Positions 25,901-34,161 of a DNA stretch of 64,000 nucleotides are shown here, one piece after another. Each line of letters begins with the position of its first letter. Within the stretch, counting starts at the first letter, position 1. The translations under genes and the position numbers were made by a program. Under the pieces are notes generated by a model. That model was given only the letters and a program-made list of their open reading frames with translations, did not search any database and was not told where the DNA came from. The DNA comes from Rugamonas fusca (GTDB lineage: Bacteria; Pseudomonadota; Gammaproteobacteria; Burkholderiales; Burkholderiaceae_D): assembly GCF_014042365.1 (NCBI RefSeq), contig NZ_JACEZS010000001.1, positions 62,001-126,000 on the forward strand, given 5' to 3'.

Positions 25901-26687
25901 CATCGAGGCCCGCGTCGAACTTGCCGTCCTTGTAGCTGAAATGATAGGGCAACGTGGCCGACAGCAGGCCGGCCGTCACACTGGCGCGCGTGTAGGGCTT
26001 GAGGTAGGCGGCCAGGCCGGGCAGGGCCACCTTGTCGAGCACCAGCTCGCCCTTGCCGGCGATGGGATTGAGGCTGGCGTCGCCGCGCCAGCGCAGCGTG
26101 CCGCCACCCGTGGCGTCGGCGCTGAAAGTGTAGCTGCCGTTTTCATCGGGCAGGGTGCTCAGGTTGGCCAGCTTGAAGTCGATGGGCGTGTATTCGTCCA
26201 CGTAACCGGCGTGCTGGTCGCGCAGCGGCACCTTGCCCTGTTCGAGCACGAAGCTGCCGATCGACAGGCGCGGCATGCCGCTGCTTTCCTCGTGCGGGCG
26301 GCGGTTCAGCGTGTCCATCAGCCGCGCGATGTTGAAGCTGCCGTCCGGTCCTATGGCCAGCAGCGCCTGCGGCGCCGTCAGGCGCACTTCGGCCAGCGTC
26401 CACGCGCGGCGCAACAGCGAGCGCCATTCCAGGTCCACTGTCAACTGGCTGGCCGAAAACAGCGGGGCGCCGTTCGCCTCGGCCAGGCGGAAGTCCCGCA
26501 CTTCCAGCCGCAACGTGTAGGGATTGAAGCGTACCTCGCCCACGGACATCTGCCGTTCCAGCACGGATTGTCCGATCTTGGGGACCTGGCTTTTTATAAT
26601 CTGCGGCAACAACCAAAATCCCGCGCCCGCATACACGGCCATCACGCCCGCGCTGCCCGCCACCCACCGTTTCCAGCGTATTTCCAT
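22998..26687 (-). CDS. Giant AsmA-like DUF748 family protein
   Basis: 1229 residues with one N-terminal membrane anchor (VAGSAGVMAVYAGAGFWLLP) and a very long periplasmic part. DUF748/AsmA-type blocks are seen at about residues 40-330 (GEVRFNPYTLRLEVRDFRLAE, LPGLAAYLKPYTRASVTAG) and 590-1030 (RTSVRYVGAFDVSGLALNED, YKIAQGKISLDLEYKVRQNQLEGNN). Near the C terminus SFDPGSDTLLPPERAKLAQVAQIL resembles an OmpA-like segment. Three Ala/Pro-rich linkers separate the blocks. AsmA-like proteins form long grooves thought to move phospholipids between membranes, so a bridge-like lipid transport role is plausible but inferred. ATG 26687 is favoured over GTG 26696 because AAGGA lies 10 bases before the ATG. 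A clear terminator follows. Confidence 0.85.
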   Translation of the reverse strand: MEIRWKRWVAGSAGVMAVYAGAGFWLLPQIIKSQVPKIGQSVLERQMSVGEVRFNPYTLRLEVRDFRLAEANGAPLFSASQLTVDLEWRSLLRRAWTLAEVRLTAPQALLAIGPDGSFNIARLMDTLNRRPHEESSGMPRLSIGSFVLEQGKVPLRDQHAGYVDEYTPIDFKLANLSTLPDENGSYTFSADATGGGTLRWRGDASLNPIAGKGELVLDKVALPGLAAYLKPYTRASVTAGLLSATLPYHFSYKDGKFDAGLDGAALGLHDLAVAQGTPAATFAALKTFELTGVRANLATRAVTVERLGAADGKFSLRRNASGELDLARLGAPETPKSSAAPAAPAAPAAPGSATPAPAKAASIPPASATANATPAPAKPVAPPPPWKLQLKQLDFDRIAFDAIDETASPALKVSMDKAQLHLRLQAEQAPTGVKLNLDNAAFSLADLTFASGTQTPFKLGELGFTDGSIDLAGHRATFGRLYADGGQLQLAFDARSQLAMLAHLPGSGKPAATATAATTAKATRAAKAAPAPAAAPAPAATPWQVNAKSVELNKFAAAYSDQGTGIKANVQDFNLKLDDVSNDLKQPIKFQAGLAVREGGKLTAQGSLVPATGAVDTAVEVKQLALAPVQPLLAKFVKLKLAGGTVSARGQLNTKPGPASRTSVRYVGAFDVSGLALNEDDGDRFASWKTVRTDKLTLSLAPDLLDIPELRIVEPNAKLIIENDRSFNAARLLVHPAEHPAAATPTAASTSANAAARPATTATTTAAKPAVAAAGKAAAPASQPFPVHIQRVRLQNAKLDFTDLSLRPQFSAKIYELGGVITGLSSKRDARSQVELDGRVDEFGMARVRGQLNPFAASENTDLNVVFKNVDMVSASPYTMKFAGYKIAQGKISLDLEYKVRQNQLEGNNHIVLDQLTLGERIDSPDALKLPLELALAILKDSDGRIDLGLPVSGDMNDPQFSYGAVVWKAVSNVLTKIVTAPFRALGNLFGVSGDKLEAISFDPGSDTLLPPERAKLAQVAQILAKRGQLTLSVPGQYSEQSDGAALRARAVRREIAKRAGIKLEAGEEPGPLDLNSSPVRSALRSLYGERFGSAELDKEKKAAEAAAAPHAAGNATSANAAAGAASAAQAAAGQKKLAVWQKLGKLIQGEPQVVDASGFYRSLQTKLEQRQALPADALTRLGTQRAGAIVAALTEGGVNPASTRATAPEAVVADVGQPVNLKLGLSAK

Positions 26688-26738
26688 CAAACTCACGTCC
26701 TTATTTCATCGCACATCATTGGTTACAGACGAGAGTAT

Positions 26739-26769
26739 GCCCCCTTGGCGGCAGAACCGCAAAGGGGGC
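26739..26769 (-). terminator. Hairpin downstream of the DUF885 gene
   Basis: Arms GCCCCCTT (26739-26746) and AAGGGGGC (26762-26769) pair perfectly, and the inner bases GGCGGC/GCGG extend the stem imperfectly. It lies between the DUF885 stop and the DUF748 start, both on the minus strand. There is no U-tract, so it may act as an mRNA 3' stabiliser or a Rho-assisted stop. Confidence 0.4.
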
Positions 26770-26781
26770 GGAGGCGGCGGA

Positions 26782-28629
26782 TCAAGCTTTGGCGCGGGCG
26801 ATGTAGCGGTCGATCACGGTCGGCAGCACGGTCAGCGGCACGCCGGCGCTGCTGACGATGGCGTCGTTGAAACCGGGCAGGTCGAAGCGCCCGCCCAGCG
26901 CCTGGCGGGCCCGTTCGCGCTGGCGCAGGATTTCGTTGTGGCCCATCTTGTAGCCGCAAGCCTGGCCCGGCGACACCGTGTAGCGATCCACTTCGCTGGT
27001 CATGGCGGCCACGCCGCGGCCCGAGTTCTCGACCAGGAAGCGGATCGCCTGCTGGCGCGTCCAGCGCTTGGCGTGCAGGCCCGTGTCCACCACCAGCCGG
27101 CAGGCGCGGAACATCTGGCCCTGCAGGTAGCCGACCTGGCTGAACGGGTCGTTGGCGTACAGGCCAAATTCGTCCATCAACTGCTCCGCGTACAGGGCCC
27201 AGCCTTCGATGAAGGCGTTAAAGCCCATCAGCGACGTGATCATCGGCAGTTCGGCGTGGTGCTCGGCCAGGTAGGCCCCTTGCCAGGCGTGGCCGGGGAT
27301 GCCTTCGTGCGCCGTCAGCGTGGTCAGCTCGGACTTGGGCCACAAATGGGTGGACTTGAGGTTGATGTAGTAGATTGCGGGCCGCGAGCCGTCCAGCGCC
27401 GCGAAATTCATGTAGCCCAGCGGCGCGCCGGCCTCGATGTCGGACGGCACGCGCTTGATCACCAGCGGCACTTTCAGGTCCAGGTGCGAGATTTTCGGCA
27501 TCAGGGCGCGGGCCGCGTTCACTTTCTCGTTGCAGAAGGCGATCAGTTGCTGGCGTCCGGCGTCGTCGTCGGCATAGAAGCGCGACGGATCCTTGGCCAG
27601 GGCCTGGATGCGCTGGCCCACCGTGCCCTGGCTGATGCCCTGGGCCTTGAGGATGGTGTCGATACGCGCCTGCAGCATGCGGGTCTGTTCCAGGCCGATG
27701 GCGTGGATCTCGTCCGGACTGCTGGTGGTCGTGGTGCCCAGCTTGAGGGCCCAGGCGTAGTAGGCGTCGCCGTCCGGCAGGCGGTGCACGCCCGCCACGT
27801 CGGTGGCATGGGCCGTGGCCTTGGCGTAGGCGGCGATCTGGCGGTCCAGCGCCGGATAGACCTGGGTTTCCACCAGCCTGGCGGCGCGCGCTTGCCAGTC
27901 GCCGGCCAGGCCCAGCGCCTTGGTGCGGCTGGCGATCGAGGTGACCAGCTTCTGGCGCGCAATGGCCGTCTTGCGGTAGGCGCGCAACTGGCCCAGCGCC
28001 GTGTGGGCGATGAAATTGGGCGGCATCACACCTTGCGCGGCCTGCGCCTTGATGCGGTCCGTCTCCTGGTCCAGCACGCGGGCCATGCCGGCCACGCGGG
28101 CCAGGTAGGCTTCGGCGTCGGCCGCGTCGGCGATGCGGTGCTGGGAATCGAGGAATTCGGGCAGGCGGGTCAGCGCGCCATCCTGCTGGGTGACGGGGAA
28201 GGGCGCCGTGCCGCCGTTAAAGCCGCTGGCCGCGCCGCCGAACGGAAAGCGCAGCCCGGCCACGCCTTCGCCGGCCGCGTAGCGCACGCAGTCATAGCGG
28301 AGTTGGGCGTCGTCGCCCAATTGATCGCGGGGGATGGCGTCGAGCCGGGTGAGCATGGAGTTGACCTGCCCGGCCCAGCGGGCGTCGCCGGCCGGGGAGG
28401 CGTCTTCCAGCTGCGAGCGCAGCGCCGCGCGCGCGCCCGTGTCCAGGCCCAGCGACGTGGCCGAGGTGGGAGACAGGCGCAGCAGTTCTTCGGCGAACTC
28501 GGACAGCAGGGCGTTCAGGCGGGCGTCGGCCGGGGCCTGGGCGTGCGCCAGCGTGGGCAGGGCGGAAACGGCGGCGGCCGACAGCGCGGCGCGCAGCATG
28601 TCGCGGCGGGTAAACAGGGCGGAGGTCAT
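26782..28629 (-). CDS. DUF885 family protein, exported, probable metallo-hydrolase
   Basis: 615 residues. The N terminus TRRDMLRAALSAAAVSALPTLAHAQA is a twin-Arg-like signal, so export is expected. The DUF885 core shows RYDCVRYAAGEG, the metal-site-like LTAHEGIPGHAWQ (H-E-x-x-x-G-H, about residues 435-447), GFNAFIEGWALYAEQLMDE and CGYKMGHNEILRQRERA. DUF885 proteins are uncharacterised but share the gluzincin-like His-Glu pattern and are suspected peptidases or amidases; that is family-level inference. It is separated from the hydrolase gene upstream by a very strong hairpin and from DUF748 downstream by a weaker one, so it is probably monocistronic. Confidence 0.86.
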   Translation of the reverse strand: MTSALFTRRDMLRAALSAAAVSALPTLAHAQAPADARLNALLSEFAEELLRLSPTSATSLGLDTGARAALRSQLEDASPAGDARWAGQVNSMLTRLDAIPRDQLGDDAQLRYDCVRYAAGEGVAGLRFPFGGAASGFNGGTAPFPVTQQDGALTRLPEFLDSQHRIADAADAEAYLARVAGMARVLDQETDRIKAQAAQGVMPPNFIAHTALGQLRAYRKTAIARQKLVTSIASRTKALGLAGDWQARAARLVETQVYPALDRQIAAYAKATAHATDVAGVHRLPDGDAYYAWALKLGTTTTSSPDEIHAIGLEQTRMLQARIDTILKAQGISQGTVGQRIQALAKDPSRFYADDDAGRQQLIAFCNEKVNAARALMPKISHLDLKVPLVIKRVPSDIEAGAPLGYMNFAALDGSRPAIYYINLKSTHLWPKSELTTLTAHEGIPGHAWQGAYLAEHHAELPMITSLMGFNAFIEGWALYAEQLMDEFGLYANDPFSQVGYLQGQMFRACRLVVDTGLHAKRWTRQQAIRFLVENSGRGVAAMTSEVDRYTVSPGQACGYKMGHNEILRQRERARQALGGRFDLPGFNDAIVSSAGVPLTVLPTVIDRYIARAKA

Positions 28630-28737
28630 GGGGGCCTTTTGATTGTTGGAGAGAAAGAATCAAAACGCCGCAGACCTTAGCGCGAGCGTGGCGCGCGTGT
28701 CAATCGTTTGTGTTTATTTTGCGGTTTTGATAACGCC

Positions 28738-28785
28738 TCGCCCACCGTGGCGCCCCCTCGCGTGCGTGGGCGCCACGGTGGGCGA
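28738..28785. terminator. Very strong 17-bp hairpin upstream of the DUF885 gene
   Basis: Perfect inverted repeat 28738-28754 with 28769-28785 and a 14-base loop. It follows the stop of the hydrolase gene on the minus strand and precedes the DUF885 gene on the same strand. No U-tract follows on either strand. It probably insulates the two units, but the unusual length and perfect match make it notable. Confidence 0.5.
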
Positions 28786-28811
28786 CGGGGTGGCGGGAGG
28801 GGGGGCGCGGC

Positions 28812-29486
28812 TCAGTTGCAGGTGGGCGGTCCCAGATGGCCGGCGAACCATGCCGTGGCCAGCCGCGCCACTTCCTCCAGTGCGCCCGGTTCCTCGAACA
28901 AGTGGGTGGCGTGCGGCACGATGGACAACGATTTCTCGCAGTGCAGCTGGGCGTACGCGGCGCGGTTCAATTCCAGCACCAGGTCGTCGGCGCCACCGAC
29001 GATGAGCAGGGTGGGCGAGGCCACGCGCTGCAAGGTGTCCGTGCCGGCCATGTCGGGCCGGCCGCCGCGTGAGACGACGGCCCCCACCGCGCCATTGCGC
29101 GCGCCCGCCGCCACCCGCAAGGCCGCCGCCGCGCCCGTGCTGGCGCCGAACAGGCCAAGCGGCAGGTGGGCGGTGGGCGGGTGCCGGCGCAGCCAGGCGG
29201 CAGCCGTGGCCAGGCGATCGGTCAGCAGGGCGATGTCGAAGCGGGCATCCGTGTCCTGGTCCTCCTCGGGACTGAGCAGGTCGATCAGCAGGCTGGCCAT
29301 GCCGGCCCGCCGCAGCTCGGTGGCCACGTAGCCGTTGCGGGGGCTGAAACGGCTGCTGCCGCTGCCGTGGGCGAACAGCACCACGCCGTATGGATCGGCG
29401 GGCAATTCCAGCATGCCTTCCATGTCGACGGAACCGGGGCCGGAGCCGGCCGGGATCCGGACCAGTTCATGGCGCGGGGTGGGCAT
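28812..29486 (-). CDS. Alpha/beta hydrolase, dienelactone hydrolase type
   Basis: 224 residues. The oxyanion strand VVLFAHGSGSSRFSPRN and the nucleophile elbow GLFGASTGAAAAL (Ser in G-A-S-T-G) are clear. An acidic residue follows in LIVGGADDLVLELN, and the catalytic His lies in IVPHATHLFEEPG. There is no signal peptide, so it is cytosolic. Its start overlaps the end of the phosphoribosyltransferase gene by 20 bases, so they are translated as a pair; the two are often found together or fused in proteobacteria, frequently in low-oxygen regulons. The substrate is not known; hydrolysis of esters or lactones is the family expectation. Confidence 0.86.
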   Translation of the reverse strand: MPTPRHELVRIPAGSGPGSVDMEGMLELPADPYGVVLFAHGSGSSRFSPRNGYVATELRRAGMASLLIDLLSPEEDQDTDARFDIALLTDRLATAAAWLRRHPPTAHLPLGLFGASTGAAAALRVAAGARNGAVGAVVSRGGRPDMAGTDTLQRVASPTLLIVGGADDLVLELNRAAYAQLHCEKSLSIVPHATHLFEEPGALEEVARLATAWFAGHLGPPTCN

Positions 29487-30174
29487 GGCCGCCTCCCTGC
29501 AGCTGGGCCGCGTCGGCGCGGCGCGCAGCGTCGGCCCGCCGCAGCAGGTCGATCACTTCCGCATCGCTGGTCTGCTCGAAATCGTCGTACCAGACGCCGA
29601 TGGCAAAAAATGGTTCGGGCACGGTCAGGCACACCAGCTGGTCCACCAGCGGGCGCAACGTGTGCACGGCTTCCGTGGAGGCCACCGGCACGGCCACCAC
29701 CACCCGGGCCAGTCCGGCATGGTGCAGCGCCTTGACGGCCGCTTCCATGGTGGCGCCGGTGGCGATGCCGTCATCGACCAGGATGGCGACCCGTCCTTCC
29801 AGCGTGACCGGCGGGCGGCCGCCGTGGAACAATTCGTCGCGCTGCGCCACCTCGGCCATCTTGCGGGCCGCCAGCGCCTCCACGTATTGCTGGGGCACGC
29901 CCAGTTCCGCCACGATGTCGTGATGGATGACCCGGATGCCGCCGCTGGCCACGGCGCCGATGGCCAGTTCCTCCTGGCCGGGCGCGCCCAGCTTGCGCAC
30001 CACCAGCACGTCCAGGTCGACGTCGAGCTCACGGGCCACGGCGTAGCCCACCGGCACGCCGCCACGCGGCAGGGCCAATACCACCACGTCGGCCCGCCCG
30101 GCGTAGGCGTCGAGCGCGTGGGCCAGTAGTTTGCCCGCGTGTACGCGGTCCTTGAATCTGCTAACCTTGCTCAT
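29467..30174 (-). CDS. Phosphoribosyltransferase-fold protein
   Basis: 235 residues of the type I PRTase fold: VVVLALPRGGVPVGYAVARE near residue 30, the PRPP-binding loop VAILVDDGIATGATMEAA near residue 130, and the C-terminal WYDDFEQTSDAEVIDLL. This subgroup (linked to dienelactone hydrolase genes) has no assigned nucleobase and may not be a true salvage enzyme. I start it at 30174 (MSKVSRFKD) because GGGGGAGG lies just upstream; an ATG at 30189 would sit on top of that ribosome site. It is divergent from the FNR-box-associated ligase/PDH operon and may share its control. Confidence 0.87.
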   Translation of the reverse strand: MSKVSRFKDRVHAGKLLAHALDAYAGRADVVVLALPRGGVPVGYAVARELDVDLDVLVVRKLGAPGQEELAIGAVASGGIRVIHHDIVAELGVPQQYVEALAARKMAEVAQRDELFHGGRPPVTLEGRVAILVDDGIATGATMEAAVKALHHAGLARVVVAVPVASTEAVHTLRPLVDQLVCLTVPEPFFAIGVWYDDFEQTSDAEVIDLLRRADAARRADAAQLQGGGHAHPAP

Positions 30175-30343
30175 GTCCGCCTCCCCCATGTTGGCCCATG
30201 TGCCGCCGGCCTATATGCTCAATGTAGTCCGATTTTTGCGCGGCGTCAGGAAAGCACGCTGATTCGTGTCAACCTGGGGCGGATTTTGTGCCGATCTGGC
30301 GCCAGAGCGCCGTTGGCGCGCAGCGCCCCAATTGCGTCGTCAA

Positions 30344-30357
30344 TTGATGTAGATCAA
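30344..30357. promoter_or_regulatory. FNR/ANR-type box, perfect consensus
   Basis: TTGAT-GTAG-ATCAA matches the FNR/ANR consensus TTGAT-N4-ATCAA exactly. It lies 80 bases before the GTG of the ligase/PDH operon and 170 bases before the divergent phosphoribosyltransferase gene. CAATTG occurs twice just upstream (30329-30334 and 30341-30346), the second overlapping the box. It implies activation at low oxygen by an FNR-family regulator encoded elsewhere. Confidence 0.8.
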
Positions 30358-30437
30358 ATCGGGCCGGTGACAGGAAAAATGAAGCCTCCTACATTGGAGC
30401 GGTAGCGCTGCTGTAACGATCCCGACTGGGGGCTGCT

Positions 30438-32204
30438 GTGGATAGACCTGGCATCATCAAGCACCGCGCGGCCGCCTTGCGGCCGGCGCCGAACTGGACT
30501 GACTACGGGGCCGAACGGGCCGCGTTCTCCTGGAACAGCGTGCGCGCCGCGCTCGATTACCTGCCCTGCGGCGGTCTCAATATCGCCCATGAAGCAGTGG
30601 AACGCCACGCCCGTGGCGAACAGGGCGACCGACTGGCGTTCCGTTTCCTTGGCGAGCAAGGCCAGCGCGAGCTCACCTACGCCCAACTGTCTTATGCGAC
30701 CAACCGTTTCGCCAATGTGCTGGCAAGCTTGGGCGTGGGGCGCGGCGAGCGGGTGTTCGTGCTGGCCGGGCGCATGCCGGAGCTGTACGTCGCGGTCCTG
30801 GGCAGCATGAAGCGCGGCACCGTGGTCTGTCCCCTGTTTTCCGCCTTCGGGCCGGAACCGATCGCCACCCGCATGACGCTGGGCGACGCGCGGGTGCTGG
30901 TCACCACGCCAGCCCTCTACCGGCGCAAGGTGGAGGCGCTGCGCGAACGCTTGCCTGGCCTGCGCCACGTGCTGCTGGTGCGCGCGCCGGGCGAGGCGCG
31001 CCAGGACATACCGGGCACGCTGGACTGGGAGGAGGCGATGGCCGGCGCTTCCGAACTGTTCGAGATCGCGCCCACCAGCGCCGACGACTATGCGCTGCTG
31101 CATTTCACCAGCGGCACCACGGGCACGCCCAAGGGGGCGCTGCACGTGCATGGCGCCGCGCTCACCCATTGGATGACGGGTAAATACGCGCTCGACCTGC
31201 ATCCTGGCGATATCTACTGGTGTACGGCCGATCCGGGCTGGGTGACGGGCACCTCCTACGGCATCATCGCGCCGCTGCTGCATGGCGTGACCTCCATCAT
31301 CGACGAGGCCGAATTCGACGCCGGTCGCTGGTATCGCATCCTGCAGGAGCAGGCCGTGACGGTCTGGTACACGGCGCCGACGGCGATCCGCATGCTGATG
31401 CGGGCCGGCCCGGAACTGGCGCGCCAATTCAGCTACCCGGCGCTGCGCATGGTGGCCAGCGTGGGCGAGCCGCTCAATCCGGAAGCCGTGTGGTGGGGCG
31501 AGGAAGTGCTGGGCCATCCGATCCACGACAACTGGTGGCAGACCGAGACGGGCGGCATCATGATCGCCAACACGCCCGGCTTCGATATCAAGCCCGGTTC
31601 CATGGGGCGCCCGTTGCCGGGCATCGATGCGTGCATCGTCACGCGCGGCGCGGACGGCGCCGTGCACGTGGCCAGCGAACCGGACACGGTGGGGGAACTG
31701 GCCCTCAAGCGTGGCTGGCCGTCCATGTGGCGCGGTTACCTGAACGAGGATGCGCGCTACCGCAAGTGTTTCGACGGCGAGTTATACCTGACGGGCGACC
31801 TGGCCCGGCGCGACGCGGACGGCTACTACTGGTTCGTGGGGCGCTCCGATGACGTGATCAAGTCGTCCGGCCACCTGATCGGACCGTTCGAGGTGGAGAG
31901 CGCGCTGCTCGAACATCCCGCCGTGGCCGAGGCGGGGGTGATCGGCAAGCCCGATCCCACGGTGGGCGAAATGATCAAGGCCTTTCTCTCGCTCAAGCCC
32001 GGCTATGAAGGCACGCCGGCGCTGCGCATGGAGCTGCTGGGCCACGCGCGCAAGCGGCTGGGCGCGGCCGTGGCGCCCAAGGAGATCGACTTCCTGGCGG
32101 CGCTGCCGCGCACCCGTAGCGGCAAGATCCTGCGCCGGCTGCTCAAGGCGCGCGAGCTCGGCCTGCCGGAAGGCGACACCTCCACCCTGGAGGCCGGCGC
32201 ATGA
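30438..32204 (+). CDS. AMP-dependent acyl/acetyl-CoA synthetase
   Basis: 588-residue ANL-family ligase of the acetyl-CoA synthetase type: [18 protein letters not shown] (ATP loop, about residue 223), [26 protein letters not shown] (A5), [19 protein letters not shown] then [19 protein letters not shown], and [16 protein letters not shown] with the catalytic Lys. The WWQTETGG motif and overall form point to acetate or another short acid. It starts at a GTG with a GGGGG stretch upstream. Its stop overlaps the ATG of the E1-alpha gene by 4 bases. As the first gene after the FNR box, it probably serves low-oxygen acyl-CoA metabolism together with the dehydrogenase genes behind it. Confidence 0.9.
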   Translation: MDRPGIIKHRAAALRPAPNWTDYGAERAAFSWNSVRAALDYLPCGGLNIAHEAVERHARGEQGDRLAFRFLGEQGQRELTYAQLSYATNRFANVLASLGVGRGERVFVLAGRMPELYVAVLGSMKRGTVVCPLFSAFGPEPIATRMTLGDARVLVTTPALYRRKVEALRERLPGLRHVLLVRAPGEARQDIPGTLDWEEAMAGASELFEIAPTSADDYALLHFTSGTTGTPKGALHVHGAALTHWMTGKYALDLHPGDIYWCTADPGWVTGTSYGIIAPLLHGVTSIIDEAEFDAGRWYRILQEQAVTVWYTAPTAIRMLMRAGPELARQFSYPALRMVASVGEPLNPEAVWWGEEVLGHPIHDNWWQTETGGIMIANTPGFDIKPGSMGRPLPGIDACIVTRGADGAVHVASEPDTVGELALKRGWPSMWRGYLNEDARYRKCFDGELYLTGDLARRDADGYYWFVGRSDDVIKSSGHLIGPFEVESALLEHPAVAEAGVIGKPDPTVGEMIKAFLSLKPGYEGTPALRMELLGHARKRLGAAVAPKEIDFLAALPRTRSGKILRRLLKARELGLPEGDTSTLEAGA

Positions 32205-33181
32205 CTTCCCGCATCACCAACCAGCAACGCCTGGCCCTGTTGGCTGACATGCTGCGCATCCGCCGCATGGAGGAAGCGTCGGCCCAGTTGTACGGCGCGG
32301 GCAAGATACGTGGCTTCCTGCACCTGTACGTGGGCGAGGAAGCGGTGGCCGTGGGCGTGCTGCACGCGCTGGCCGCCGGGGACCGCGTGGTGGCGACCTA
32401 CCGCGAGCATGCGCACGCGCTGGTGCGCGGGGTGGCGATGGACGCCATCATGGCCGAGATGTTCGGCAAGGCGGCCGGTTGCTCGCGCGGCCGGGGTGGT
32501 TCCATGCACCTGTTCGACCGCGCCCATGGCTTCTATGGCGGCAATGCCATCGTTGGCGGCGGGCTGGCGCTGGCCGTCGGGCTGGGGCTGGCCGATCATA
32601 TGCGGGCCGAAAAGCGGGTCAACGCCTGCTTTTTTGGCGAAGGGGCGATGGCCGAAGGCGCGTTCCATGAATCGCTCAACCTGGCCGCGCTGTGGCAGCT
32701 GCCCGTGCTGTTCATCTGCGAGAACAACCTGTACGCGATGGGCACGGCGCTGGAGCGCTCCGAATCGCAGGTGGACCTGTGCGCCAAGGCGGCCAGCTAC
32801 GCCGTGCCCACGGCCAGCGTGGACGGCATGGACGTCGAAGCCGTGCTGGTTGCCGCCCGCGCGGCCGCGCGCCATGTGCGCGAAGGGCACGGCCCATTCT
32901 TCCTCGAGTGCCGCACCTACCGTTTCCGTGCCCACTCCATGTTCGACCCCGAACTGTACCGCGACAAGGCGGAAGTGGAGCAATGGAAGCAGCGCGGCCC
33001 GATCCACAGCTATTCCGCCCGCCTCAAGGAACAAGGCGCGCTGACCGAGGCGGACTTCCTGGCGCTGGACGCGCAGGCGGAAAGCGAAGTGCGGGGAGCC
33101 GTCGCCTGGGCCGAGGCGGCGCCGTGGGAAGGCGTGGAGACGCTGCTCGATGGCGTCTCCGCGCCGGAGGTCCGGCCATGA
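32201..33181 (+). CDS. Pyruvate dehydrogenase E1 alpha subunit (2-oxoacid dehydrogenase type)
   Basis: 326 residues. The thiamine-diphosphate motif runs from [20 protein letters not shown] (about residues 148-167) to [21 protein letters not shown] and [19 protein letters not shown] contain the substrate-side His and Arg residues of branched E1 alpha subunits. It decarboxylates a 2-oxoacid, most likely pyruvate judging by the E-N-N-x-Y-x-M-G-T match, as an alpha2-beta2 tetramer with the next gene product. It begins inside the previous stop (ATGA) and ends in the start of E1 beta (ATGA), so translation is tightly coupled. Acetoin dehydrogenase is the main alternative. Confidence 0.9.
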   Translation: MTSRITNQQRLALLADMLRIRRMEEASAQLYGAGKIRGFLHLYVGEEAVAVGVLHALAAGDRVVATYREHAHALVRGVAMDAIMAEMFGKAAGCSRGRGGSMHLFDRAHGFYGGNAIVGGGLALAVGLGLADHMRAEKRVNACFFGEGAMAEGAFHESLNLAALWQLPVLFICENNLYAMGTALERSESQVDLCAKAASYAVPTASVDGMDVEAVLVAARAAARHVREGHGPFFLECRTYRFRAHSMFDPELYRDKAEVEQWKQRGPIHSYSARLKEQGALTEADFLALDAQAESEVRGAVAWAEAAPWEGVETLLDGVSAPEVRP

Positions 33182-34161
33182 AGATCAGCTACCGCGAAGC
33201 GATGCGCGAGGCGATCCGGGAAGCGATGCGCGCCGATCCGCGCGTGTTCCTGATGGGAGAGGACGTGGGCCGCTACGGCGGCTCGTATGCCGTCTCCAAG
33301 GGCTTGCTGGAGGAGTTCGGCCCGGAACGTATCCGCGACACGCCGTTGTCGGAACTGGGTTTCGTGGGCGCGGGCATCGGCGCGGCGCTGGGCGGCATGC
33401 TGCCCATCGTGGAGATCATGACCGTCAATTTCAGCCTGCTGGCGCTGGACCAGATCGTCAACACGGCCGCCGCCATGCGCCACATGTCCGGCGGCCAGTT
33501 CCACGTGCCGCTGGTGATCCGCATGGCCACCGGCGCGGGCCGGCAACTGGCGGCCCAGCATTCGCACAGCCTGGAATGCTGGTACGCGCACGTGCCCGGC
33601 CTGACCGTGCTGGCCCCCGCCACCGTGGCCGACGCGCGCGCCATGCTGGCGCCGGCACTGGCCGATCCCGACCCCGTCGTCATCTTCGAGCACGCGCAGT
33701 TGTACAACCTGGAGGAGGAAGTGGATGGCGCCGCGTGGCCGCCCGTGTGCGACCTGCGTCATGCCGCCGTGCGCCGTCCCGGCACGCAACTGACACTGAT
33801 CGCATACGGCGGCTGCGTGCCCAAGGCCATGCAGGCGGCCGGACAACTGGCCGGGCAGGGCGTGGACGCGGAGGTGCTGGACCTGCGTGTGCTGCGTCCG
33901 CTCGATACGGCCACCATCATGGCCTCCGTGCGCAAGACGCACCGGGTGCTGCTGGTGGATGAGGGCTGGAAAAGCGGCAGCCTGGCGGGCGAGATCATGG
34001 CGCGCGTGGTGGAGGAGGCGTTCTACGACCTCGATGCGCCGCCGGCGCGCGTATGCAGCGCGGAAGTGCCGATTCCGTACGCGGCCCACATGGAGCAGGC
34101 AGCCCTGCCGCAAGTGGCCACCATAGTCGATGCCGCTCTGCGGATGCTGGGGGGCGCATGA
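33178..34161 (+). CDS. Pyruvate dehydrogenase E1 beta subunit
   Basis: 327 residues starting [20 protein letters not shown], the standard opening of E1 beta subunits. Typical blocks follow: [57 protein letters not shown], the catalytic-His segment [19 protein letters not shown], and [19 protein letters not shown] near the C terminus. The beta subunit completes the thiamine-diphosphate active sites with the alpha subunit and docks on E2. It overlaps both neighbours by 4 bases (ATGA), so subunit stoichiometry is set by coupling. Confidence 0.92.
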   Translation: MKISYREAMREAIREAMRADPRVFLMGEDVGRYGGSYAVSKGLLEEFGPERIRDTPLSELGFVGAGIGAALGGMLPIVEIMTVNFSLLALDQIVNTAAAMRHMSGGQFHVPLVIRMATGAGRQLAAQHSHSLECWYAHVPGLTVLAPATVADARAMLAPALADPDPVVIFEHAQLYNLEEEVDGAAWPPVCDLRHAAVRRPGTQLTLIAYGGCVPKAMQAAGQLAGQGVDAEVLDLRVLRPLDTATIMASVRKTHRVLLVDEGWKSGSLAGEIMARVVEEAFYDLDAPPARVCSAEVPIPYAAHMEQAALPQVATIVDAALRMLGGA

